This document shows positions 34,592-42,137 of a DNA stretch of 64,000 bases, piece by piece; within the stretch, counting starts at the first letter, position 1; every line of letters begins with the position of its first letter. The notes beneath the pieces were generated by a model. That model searched no databases and was not told the origin of the DNA. It saw nothing but the letters and a program-made list of their open reading frames with translations. The stretch spans positions 87,951-151,950 of the forward strand of contig NZ_QOKZ01000010.1 of assembly GCF_003697785.1 (NCBI RefSeq). Reading direction: 5' to 3'. The translations under genes were made by a program, and so were the position numbers. The stretch is from Paracoccus alkanivorans. GTDB lineage: Bacteria; Pseudomonadota; Alphaproteobacteria; Rhodobacterales; Rhodobacteraceae.

Positions 34592-35869
34592 TCAAGGACT
34601 GAGGCTCGGGCCGGGTATCAGCATTAGCTGAACATCCGCGACATTGGTGCCCGTGGCGCCGGTGATGAGCAGGTCGCCGGCTGCCTTCAGGGCGGCATGG
34701 CTGTCGTTATTGGCAAGCAGCGCCTCGACGTCGTTGCCGCTGGCACGGATGCGGGCGATGGTGCCGCCATCGACCACCCCGCCCGCCGCGTCGGTGGGAC
34801 CGTCGCGGCCATCGGTGCCGCCGCTGAGGAATATCCAGCCCTGAGGCAACCTGTCGCCCTGCATCGCAACCCGAAGGGCAAGCTCCTGGTTACGGCCTCC
34901 GCGCCCGGTTCCGCGCAGATGCACGGTGGTTTCGCCGCCGAATATCAGCGCGGTCGGGCCGCTGTATTCCGCCATCTCTGCCGCATGAAGGATCTGTTCG
35001 GCGGCGTCTCCCACGTCGCCGGTCAGACGATCGGTTACGATCCGGGCGCTCCAGTCGCCGCTTAACGCCTCCCGCATCGCCTCCAGCGATTTTTCGTTAC
35101 TGCCGATCAGGTGATTTTCCGCGGCGACTCGGGCGGTCGGCGGTTCCGGCGCCTCCAGAAGATTGCGGGCAGTGATCGGCAGGCTTTCCAGCAAGCCGCG
35201 ACCCCTCAGCAGGGCAAGCGCCTCGGCTCGGTTGCCGAGCGGTTCGGTGGTCGGGCCGCTGGCGATGGCGCTCAATTCGTTGCCGATCACGTCGGACAGG
35301 ATAAGCGCGGTGACCGGGGCGGGTGAGGCGTAACGAGAAAAGCCGCCACCTTTCAACTCGGACAACTGCTGACGCACGAGGTTCATCTCGGTGATGCCGA
35401 GACCGTTTTCCAGCAAAAGCCGGTTAACCGCCTGCTTGTCCGCCAGCGTCAATGGCGGTTTCGGGGCGGGCACAAGCGCCGAACCTCCGCCCGAGATCAG
35501 GGCATAGACCTGATCCTGTGGACCTGCCTTTTGCAGCAGGGCGATGATCTCGCGACCGGCCCGCAGCCCGGCTTCGTCGGGTTCGGGGTGGCCTGCTGTG
35601 AGGATACGGGCACCGGGAATGGTCTGGGCGTTCTCGTGATGGGTAACGCCCAAGGCTGTCACCGGGCCGGGGATATGACGCAACGCTTCGCCCAGCATGG
35701 CCGGAGCGGCCTTGCCGATGGCGATGACATAGCTGTGCCCGCCAGCCGGAAGGCCGGCAGGCGGGTGTTTGGAAAAATGCTGATGCACGGCTCGGGCGGG
35801 GTCCGCCGCAGCGACGGCATGGTCGTAAAGTTGCCTTGCCAAGGCGCGCATATCAGCCAACTCCATCAT
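34592..35869 (-). CDS. gckA: Glycerate 2-kinase (MOFRL/GckA-TtuD family)
   Basis: A 425-residue enzyme with GCK-type motifs (AIGKAAPAMLGEAL; TAGHPEPDEAG; ALISGGGSALVPAP; LILSDVIGNELSAIASGPT; GGRNQELALRVA). It phosphorylates D-glycerate to 2-phosphoglycerate, the link from hydroxypyruvate reduction to PEP in the serine cycle. Its start codon directly abuts the mcl stop (TAA-ATG), so it is coupled to mcl. Either of two adjacent ATG codons may be used. Confidence 0.93.
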   Translation of the reverse strand: MMELADMRALARQLYDHAVAAADPARAVHQHFSKHPPAGLPAGGHSYVIAIGKAAPAMLGEALRHIPGPVTALGVTHHENAQTIPGARILTAGHPEPDEAGLRAGREIIALLQKAGPQDQVYALISGGGSALVPAPKPPLTLADKQAVNRLLLENGLGITEMNLVRQQLSELKGGGFSRYASPAPVTALILSDVIGNELSAIASGPTTEPLGNRAEALALLRGRGLLESLPITARNLLEAPEPPTARVAAENHLIGSNEKSLEAMREALSGDWSARIVTDRLTGDVGDAAEQILHAAEMAEYSGPTALIFGGETTVHLRGTGRGGRNQELALRVAMQGDRLPQGWIFLSGGTDGRDGPTDAAGGVVDGGTIARIRASGNDVEALLANNDSHAALKAAGDLLITGATGTNVADVQLMLIPGPSLSP

Positions 35870-36844
35870 TTACGCGGCAATCTGCCGGGCTTTCTCGACA
35901 AGCACTTCGGCCTGCCGGATTGACGCGTAGTCAATCAGCCGGCCATCCAGCGACACGGCGCCCTTGCCTGCTGCTTCGGCCTCGGCCATGGCGGCGAGGA
36001 TCTTTTCCGCACGGGCGATTTCCTCTGCCGAGGGGCTCATCACCTCGTTGGCAAGCGCGATCTGGCTGGGATGTATGGCCCATTTGCCTTCGCAGCCAAG
36101 GACGGCGGCGCGATAGGCGGCAGCCTTGTAGCCATCGGGGTCCGAAAAGTCGCCGAAGGGGCCGTCAATCGGACGCAGCCCATTGGCGCGGGCGGCAACC
36201 ACCATGCGCGAGATTGCGTAATGCCACATGTCGCCCCAGTGGATCTGCCGGTTGCCGTCCTGGTCCGGGTCGGTCAGCACGGCATAGTTCTCGTTCACGC
36301 CCCCGATCACCGTGGTGCGGGCGCGGGTGCTGGCAGCGTAATCGGCCACACCGAAATGCAGGCTTTCGTTGCGCTTGGACGCAGCGGCGATCTCGCTGAC
36401 ATTCTGCATGCCGAGAGCGGTCTCGATGATGTGCTCGAAACCGATGCGTTTCTTGTATCCCTTGGCGTCCTCTATCTGGGTCACCATCATGTCCACGGCA
36501 TAGACATCGGCGGCGGTGCCGACCTTGGGAATCATGATCAGGTCCAGCCGCTCGCCGGCCTGTTCAACCACGTCGACAACATCGCGATACATGTAATGTG
36601 TGTCCAGTCCATTGATTCGAATCGACATGGATTTCTTGCCCCAATCGATCTCGTTCAGGGCCTTGATGATATTCTTGCGGGCCTGTGCCTTCTCGTCCGG
36701 CGCGACCGCGTCCTCCAGGTCGAGGAAGATCACATCGACGTCGGAATCTGCTGCTTTTTGAAACATTTGCGGCTGACTTCCGGGAACGGCGAGTTCGCTC
36801 CGATTAAGACGCGCGGGGGCTTGTTCGATGGGAAAGAAACTCAT
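35870..36844 (-). CDS. mcl: Malyl-CoA lyase (HpcH/CitE family)
   Basis: A 324-residue TIM-barrel lyase. Motifs: SELAVPGSQPQMFQKAA, DVIFLDLEDAVAPDEKAQAR, GLDTHYMYRDV, and the metal/CoA region IGFEHIIETALGMQNV. It cleaves malyl-CoA to acetyl-CoA and glyoxylate, the last serine-cycle step, and also serves in the ethylmalonyl-CoA pathway. CAGGAG precedes the start. A strong A/T-rich repeat (36891-36930) lies 47-86 bases upstream. Confidence 0.93.
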   Translation of the reverse strand: MSFFPIEQAPARLNRSELAVPGSQPQMFQKAADSDVDVIFLDLEDAVAPDEKAQARKNIIKALNEIDWGKKSMSIRINGLDTHYMYRDVVDVVEQAGERLDLIMIPKVGTAADVYAVDMMVTQIEDAKGYKKRIGFEHIIETALGMQNVSEIAAASKRNESLHFGVADYAASTRARTTVIGGVNENYAVLTDPDQDGNRQIHWGDMWHYAISRMVVAARANGLRPIDGPFGDFSDPDGYKAAAYRAAVLGCEGKWAIHPSQIALANEVMSPSAEEIARAEKILAAMAEAEAAGKGAVSLDGRLIDYASIRQAEVLVEKARQIAA

Positions 36845-36890
36845 GGCGGAATGCTCCTGCGGTGAAGTTTGGGTAGGTGCGGCCTATACA

Positions 36891-36930
36891 AAGGAGAAAT
36901 AATATTTCCTGTCAAGAAATAATATTTCCC
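36891..36930. promoter_or_regulatory. Tandem A/T-rich palindromes ahead of mcl
   Basis: GAAATAATATTTC occurs twice (36896-36908 and 36916-36928), each a perfect palindrome around a central base and 20 bases apart, i.e. on the same DNA face. The joining sequence is CTGTCAA. Similar sequences lie 48-81 bases before mgsA (51487-51520) and in the 97-residue protein/XRE gap (50599-50628). Confidence 0.65.
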
Positions 36931-36960
36931 GAAAATTTCGCACCTGATGATGTCTCACGG

Positions 36961-37617
36961 TCACTTGTTGTCCTCGAATTTGCGTCCGCCGGGTATTCTA
37001 CTTGAGTAGTAGAAGGCGATGGCCTGGGCCCGATTCTTGACCGAAAGCTTGTCGTAAAGGTTCGACAGGTGGAACTTCACGGTATTGGTAGAGATACCCA
37101 GTTCGCGGGAAAGTTCCCGATTGGTCAACCCCTTGGACAGTGCTTCCAGCATGGCGGCCTCGCGGCGGGACAGCGAATGGATGGGATCCTGCTGCAACTC
37201 GCGGACGTCGAGATAGGGGAAAACCATTTTCCCCGCAGCGACGGCAACACAAGTATCCAGCAACGTTTCGACCGGCCCGTTGCGCGCCACGAAACCGGCG
37301 GCGCCCGCGCTCATCGCTGCGCGATGGGCATCGCTCCCCTGATCGGCATAGACCACGATACGGGGCGCACTTTCCTGTTCGCGCAGGACTTCGAGCAGTC
37401 TTGCTCCGCCAAGGACCGGCAGGCTCCAGTCGATGATTCCGATCTGGCAGGGAACGCGCATCACCGTCCCCAGGAAGCCTTCGGCGGTTGCGGAGGTGGC
37501 CACGAGAGAGAATCGGGGGTCCCGCTCGAAAACCTCGGACATGGCCGACAGAACCAGCGGATTGCTGTCCGCCAGCATCACTGAAACCTTGGTATTAGAG
37601 CCGGCAGTCACTTGCAT
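36961..37617 (-). CDS. LuxR-family response regulator (REC-HTH), likely serine-cycle regulator
   Basis: A 218-residue two-domain regulator. An N-terminal receiver has the phospho-acceptor Asp63 in IIDWSLPVLGG, and a C-terminal LuxR HTH has LSRREAAMLEALSKGLTNRE and LGISTNTVKFHLSNLY. I chose the ATG at 37617, with GAGG just upstream; longer forms starting at 37647 or 37710 have no RBS. No sensor kinase is adjacent. It lies between mcl and the divergent sgaA operon, so it may control either or both. Confidence 0.88.
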   Translation of the reverse strand: MQVTAGSNTKVSVMLADSNPLVLSAMSEVFERDPRFSLVATSATAEGFLGTVMRVPCQIGIIDWSLPVLGGARLLEVLREQESAPRIVVYADQGSDAHRAAMSAGAAGFVARNGPVETLLDTCVAVAAGKMVFPYLDVRELQQDPIHSLSRREAAMLEALSKGLTNRELSRELGISTNTVKFHLSNLYDKLSVKNRAQAIAFYYSSRIPGGRKFEDNK

Positions 37618-37807
37618 TTCCTCGGTTTTTCGCCAAAAACCACCCATTTGAACAGGGTTGTTCGCGGTGTACATTCGTATTCTTGCCAATATGGGTAGGT
37701 AAAACCCCATCCATATAGATACCTGAAAGCAGCATTAAGTTACGTTGCGGAAATTGTCGATATGGCATCCCCTGATTTAAATAAATTTTATCTGGAGGAA
37801 TAAGCCG

Positions 37808-39055
37808 ATGGCCGACATCACGATCTTCCCGCAGCTGGAGATTCCCGAGACGATCGCAGCGGGCCCGGGTCCGGGCAACACCGATCCACGGGTTCTGCAG
37901 CGCTTTGCCAGCGCCGGTGTCGCGGATCATATGCAGGCGGATGTCCTGCGCGGCATGATCGAAGCCAAGCTCATGTTACGCGAGATCATGGGAACCAGCA
38001 ATATTCATACCTTCGGCGTGGCTGGAACAGGATGGAGCGGCCTTGATGTCATGTTCAGCGCGGTGATGCCCGGTGACAAGGTGGTGGTGTTCACCAATGG
38101 CACATTTTCGGGAATTGATGGCCTGACCGTTCGCATGAAGGCCGCCACCGCCGAGGAACTGGCCGCCAATTCGCTGGACCCGAAACCGGCATCGGTGACG
38201 ATCGTCGACGTGCCGCATGGCGAATCCGTCACCGGCGAGATCGTCGAGGCCGCCCTGGCAAAGCACAAGCCGAAATGGGCGGCGATGGCGCATTGGGAAA
38301 CCGGGTCGGGCCGGATCAACGATCTGCGCGGTTTCTCTGACGCCTGTGAAAAGCACGGTGTGATGGGACTCATCGACGCGGTGTCGTCGCTCGGGGTGGA
38401 GGATTTCCGGATCGACGATTTCCCCGGCGTTCATGGCTGGGCCTCATGCCCGCAAAAGGGCATCTGCTGCCTGCCGCTGACATATGCTCCGGTGTCATTC
38501 ACCGACCGCTATATCCAGACACTGCGCGCCAGCGGAACCCGCACCTTCGTGCATCACCCGATCATGGAGGCACGGCATTGGGGCATCATCGACGGCAAGG
38601 ATGTCGAGAAAGGGACCTATCACCGGACTCACAGCGCCTATGCGGTTGCCGCCTTCCACGAGGCGCTGCGCATCCTGTTGCAGGATGGCGTTGCACAGAG
38701 AGCCAGGGACTACGCCTTCCACGAGGCGGCGCTGCGCGATGCTGTCACGGCAATGGGTTGCAAGGTGACGTCGAACATGACCTCGCTGGTGGTTCTCAAC
38801 CTGCCAGACAAGCTGGCCGGTCGCGAGATGGAATTGGTGCAGTCCTGCCGTGCCACCGGTTTCGGCATCTGGCCCACGCTGTCCGAGCCGGTTCAGGTCC
38901 GCATCGGTATTCTGAACCTGCTGACTCAGGCTGCGATCACCGACATCGTCAGGCGGTTCGGAGCGGCGATGAACGAAATGGGCGCAGATATCGACATGGA
39001 CGGGATCATCGCCCGGCTGGACCGCCATTTCGAAACCGCGATGGCCGCCCAGTAA
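37808..39055 (+). CDS. sgaA: Serine-glyoxylate aminotransferase
   Basis: A 415-residue fold-type I PLP enzyme (AGPGPGNTDPRVLQRFASAG at the N-terminus; GTGWSGLDVMFSAVMPGDKV; AHWETGSGRIN; PLP Lys217 in CPQKGICC). It converts serine and glyoxylate to hydroxypyruvate and glycine, opening the serine cycle. CTGGAGG precedes the start. It is the first gene of sgaA-mtkA-mtkB-hprA-ppc-glyA. An inverted ATATGG/CCATAT pair lies upstream (37689-37716). Confidence 0.95.
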   Translation: MADITIFPQLEIPETIAAGPGPGNTDPRVLQRFASAGVADHMQADVLRGMIEAKLMLREIMGTSNIHTFGVAGTGWSGLDVMFSAVMPGDKVVVFTNGTFSGIDGLTVRMKAATAEELAANSLDPKPASVTIVDVPHGESVTGEIVEAALAKHKPKWAAMAHWETGSGRINDLRGFSDACEKHGVMGLIDAVSSLGVEDFRIDDFPGVHGWASCPQKGICCLPLTYAPVSFTDRYIQTLRASGTRTFVHHPIMEARHWGIIDGKDVEKGTYHRTHSAYAVAAFHEALRILLQDGVAQRARDYAFHEAALRDAVTAMGCKVTSNMTSLVVLNLPDKLAGREMELVQSCRATGFGIWPTLSEPVQVRIGILNLLTQAAITDIVRRFGAAMNEMGADIDMDGIIARLDRHFETAMAAQ

Positions 39056-39078
39056 CAGCGCCCCAGGGAGGAGCAAAG

Positions 39079-40278
39079 ATGGATATTCATGAATACCAGG
39101 CCAAGGAAATTCTCAGCAATTTCGGCGTAGCTGTCCCGCAGGGCGCACTGGCCTACAGTCCCGAGCAGGCCGCTTACCGTGCCCGCGAGATGGGCGGAAA
39201 CCGTTGGGTGGTCAAGGCGCAGGTCCATGCGGGAGGCCGGGGCAAGGCCGGGGGCGTCAAGGTCTGTGACAGCGATGCCGAGATCCAGGCCGCAACCGAA
39301 GGCATGTTCGGGCAGAAGCTGATTACACATCAGACCGGTCCGGAGGGCAAGGGCATCTACCGGGTCTATGTCGAGGCGGCGGTGCCGATCGCGCGCGAAA
39401 TCTATCTGGGTTTCGTCCTGGACCGCGCCAGCCAGCGGGTGATGATCGTCGCCAGCGGCGAGGGCGGGATGGAGATCGAGGATATCTCGGCCGAACGTCC
39501 CGACAGTATCGTCCGCGCCACGGTGGAACCCGCCGTCGGCTTGCAGGAGTTCCAATGCCGCGAGATCGCCTTTGCCCTGGGGATCGAGGCGGGCATGGTT
39601 CAGCAGATGGTGCGCACGCTGCGCGGTTGCTATCGCGCGTTCCGCGAACTTGACGCCACCATGGTCGAGGTCAATCCGCTGGTGATCACCGGCGATGACC
39701 GTATTCTTGCCCTCGACGCCAAGATGACCTTTGACGACAATGCCCTGTTCCGGCATCCGCAGATCTCGGAACTGCGCGACAAGTCGCAAGAGGACCCGCG
39801 CGAATCCCGCGCCGCCGACCGTGGCCTGTCCTATGTCGGGCTGGACGGCAATATCGGCTGCATCGTCAATGGCGCCGGCTTGGCGATGGCGACGATGGAC
39901 ACGATCAAGCTGGCTGGCGGCGAGCCGGCGAATTTCCTGGATATCGGAGGCGGTGCGACGCCCGAGCGGGTCGCCAAGGCGTTCCGGCTGGTCATGTCGG
40001 ACAAGAATGTGCAGGCGATCCTTGTCAATATCTTCGCCGGGATCAACCGCTGTGACTGGGTCGCCGAGGGTGTCGTGCAGGCGCTGCGCGAGAACCCGGT
40101 GGATGTGCCCGTGATCGTCCGTCTGGCAGGCACCAATGTCGAGGAGGGGCAGAAGATCCTCGCGCAAAGCGGGCTGCCCCTGATCCGCGCAACCACACTC
40201 AACGAAGCCGCCGAGCGGGCCGTTGCCGCCTGGCAGAGCGACATGAAGAACAATCCCAACCTGAGGGCTGTCCAATGA
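39079..40278 (+). CDS. mtkA: Malate-CoA ligase (malate thiokinase) beta subunit
   Basis: A 399-residue ADP-forming succinyl-CoA-synthetase-type beta subunit with an N-terminal ATP-grasp domain (MDIHEYQAKEIL; VKAQVHAGGRGKAGGVKV) and the C-terminal ligase domain (NGAGLAMATMDTIKLAGG; FLDIGGGATPERV). The ATG at 39079 follows AGGGAGG. With sgaA upstream and mtkB, hprA and ppc downstream, this is the malate-specific ligase of the serine cycle rather than sucC. Confidence 0.93.
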   Translation: MDIHEYQAKEILSNFGVAVPQGALAYSPEQAAYRAREMGGNRWVVKAQVHAGGRGKAGGVKVCDSDAEIQAATEGMFGQKLITHQTGPEGKGIYRVYVEAAVPIAREIYLGFVLDRASQRVMIVASGEGGMEIEDISAERPDSIVRATVEPAVGLQEFQCREIAFALGIEAGMVQQMVRTLRGCYRAFRELDATMVEVNPLVITGDDRILALDAKMTFDDNALFRHPQISELRDKSQEDPRESRAADRGLSYVGLDGNIGCIVNGAGLAMATMDTIKLAGGEPANFLDIGGGATPERVAKAFRLVMSDKNVQAILVNIFAGINRCDWVAEGVVQALRENPVDVPVIVRLAGTNVEEGQKILAQSGLPLIRATTLNEAAERAVAAWQSDMKNNPNLRAVQ

Positions 40279-41156
40279 GCATTTTTCTGGATCGCGATAC
40301 CAAGATCATCGTTCAGGGCATCACCGGCAAGATGGCCCGGTTCCATGCGCGCGAGATGATTGAATACGGCTCGAACTTGGTGGGCGGCGTCGTGCCGGGC
40401 AAGGGCGGCGAGACCGTCGAGGGCGTGCCGGTGTTCAACACGGTCAAGGAGGCTGTCGCCGAGACCGGGGCCGAGGCCACGCTGGTCTTCGTGCCGCCTC
40501 CTGCTGCCGCCGACGGGATCATGGAAGCTGCCGACGCCGGTATCCGCTACTGCGTCTGCATCACCGACGGCATTCCCGCGCAGGACATGATCCGCGTCAA
40601 GCGCTACATGTACCGCTATCCCAAGGAGCGGCGCATGGTTCTGACCGGTCCGAACTGCGCTGGAACGATCAGCCCCGGAAAGGCGCTGTTGGGAATCATG
40701 CCCGGCCATATCTATCTGCAGGGCAATGTTGGCATCATCGGCCGGTCGGGGACTCTGGGCTACGAGGCCGCGGCGCAGTTGAAGGAACGCGGCATCGGCG
40801 TGTCCACCAGCGTCGGCATCGGCGGCGATCCGATCAACGGGTCTTCCTTCAAGGATATCCTGCAACATTTCGAGGATGACGACGAGACGCATCTGATCTG
40901 CATGATCGGGGAAATCGGCGGCCCGCAAGAGGCCGAGGCAGCCGAATATATCCGCGATCACGTCAGCAAGCCGGTGGTCGCCTATGTCGCGGGCCTGACC
41001 GCGCCCAAGGGCCGGACCATGGGCCACGCGGGTGCGATCATCTCGGCCTTTGGCGAAAGCGCCAGCGAGAAGGTCGAGATCCTGAGTGCCGCGGGCGTCA
41101 CCGTCGCCGAGAACCCGGCCGTGATCGGCGAGACCATCGCCAGAGTCATGCAATAG
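40275..41156 (+). CDS. mtkB: Malate-CoA ligase (malate thiokinase) alpha subunit
   Basis: A 293-residue alpha subunit with a CoA-binding Rossmann domain (VQGITGKMARFHAREMIEYG; VFVPPPAAADGIMEA; TGPNCAGTISPGK) and the phospho-His in GHAGAIISAFGES (His251). ATGA overlap with mtkA. With MtkA it activates malate to malyl-CoA for Mcl. Confidence 0.95.
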   Translation: MSIFLDRDTKIIVQGITGKMARFHAREMIEYGSNLVGGVVPGKGGETVEGVPVFNTVKEAVAETGAEATLVFVPPPAAADGIMEAADAGIRYCVCITDGIPAQDMIRVKRYMYRYPKERRMVLTGPNCAGTISPGKALLGIMPGHIYLQGNVGIIGRSGTLGYEAAAQLKERGIGVSTSVGIGGDPINGSSFKDILQHFEDDDETHLICMIGEIGGPQEAEAAEYIRDHVSKPVVAYVAGLTAPKGRTMGHAGAIISAFGESASEKVEILSAAGVTVAENPAVIGETIARVMQ

Positions 41157-41165
41157 GAGGGGCGG

Positions 41166-42137
41166 ATGGCAAAACCCAAGGTTCTAGTCACCCGGCGCTG
41201 GCCCGCGGCCGTAGAAGCGCAGCTATCGGACCTGTTCGACACGGATCTCAACATGGCGGACAGGCCCCTGACACCGGAAGATTTCAGGGAGGCATTGCAG
41301 AACTATGATGCCGTCCTGCCCACGGTGACGGACAAGATCGGTGCTCCGGCGCTGGAACTGACCAGGCCGCAAACCCGGATCCTCGCCAATTACGGGGTTG
41401 GATACAGCCATATCGATCTGGCTGAGGTCGGGCGGCATGGTATGGTCGTGACCAACACGCCGGATGTATTGAGCGAATGCACCGCGGATCTGGCGATGAC
41501 CCTTTTGCTGATGGCGGCCCGCCGCGCCGGGGAGGGCGAGCGTGAACTGCGCGCGGGCAACTGGACGGGCTGGCGGCCAACGCATCTGGTCGGCACCAAG
41601 GTGTCGGGCAAGACCCTGGGTATCATCGGCTATGGTCGGATCGGGCAACAGATGGCAAAGCGGGCACATCACGGCTTTGGCATGAAAATCATCGCCTATA
41701 ACCGCAGCAAGATTGCCCCCGAAATCCTTGCGCAATGCGATGCCACGCAGGTGGACAGCATTGACGAGCTGATGCCGCTTTGCGATTTCGTCTCGCTGCA
41801 TTGTCCGGGCGGGGCGGAGAACCGGCACCTGATCAATGCCGACCGCCTGAACCTGATGCGATCCGACGCATTCCTGATCAACACCGCCCGCGGGGAAGTC
41901 ATCGACGAGATGGCCCTGTCGCAAGCGCTATGGTTCGAGACCATCGGCGGCGCTGCGCTGGACGTGTTCGACGGAGAGCCGAACATCAGCCCGGCGCTGC
42001 AGAACTGCGACAACCTGGTGATGTTGCCGCATCTGGGCAGTGCCACCCGCGAGGCGCGCGAGGCTATGGGTTTTCGGGTGCTCGACAATCTGCGCGACTT
42101 CTTCGAAGGCCGCGAACCGCGTGACAGGGTAAACTGA
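41166..42137 (+). CDS. hprA: Hydroxypyruvate reductase (D-2-hydroxyacid dehydrogenase)
   Basis: A 323-residue NAD(P)-dependent dehydrogenase. NAD motif: LGIIGYGRIGQQMAKRAHHG; catalytic Arg in INTARGEVIDE, Glu in DVFDGEPNI and His in MLPHLGSATRE. It reduces hydroxypyruvate to D-glycerate for GckA. It starts nine bases after mtkB, and its stop shares one base with the ppc start (TGATG). Confidence 0.93.
   Translation: MAKPKVLVTRRWPAAVEAQLSDLFDTDLNMADRPLTPEDFREALQNYDAVLPTVTDKIGAPALELTRPQTRILANYGVGYSHIDLAEVGRHGMVVTNTPDVLSECTADLAMTLLLMAARRAGEGERELRAGNWTGWRPTHLVGTKVSGKTLGIIGYGRIGQQMAKRAHHGFGMKIIAYNRSKIAPEILAQCDATQVDSIDELMPLCDFVSLHCPGGAENRHLINADRLNLMRSDAFLINTARGEVIDEMALSQALWFETIGGAALDVFDGEPNISPALQNCDNLVMLPHLGSATREAREAMGFRVLDNLRDFFEGREPRDRVN

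Noticed and set aside
37689..37716. ATATGG/CCATAT inverted pair as a sgaA operator
   Set aside because: Short arms with a 16-base spacer and no second copy elsewhere; not enough support to list as a site.
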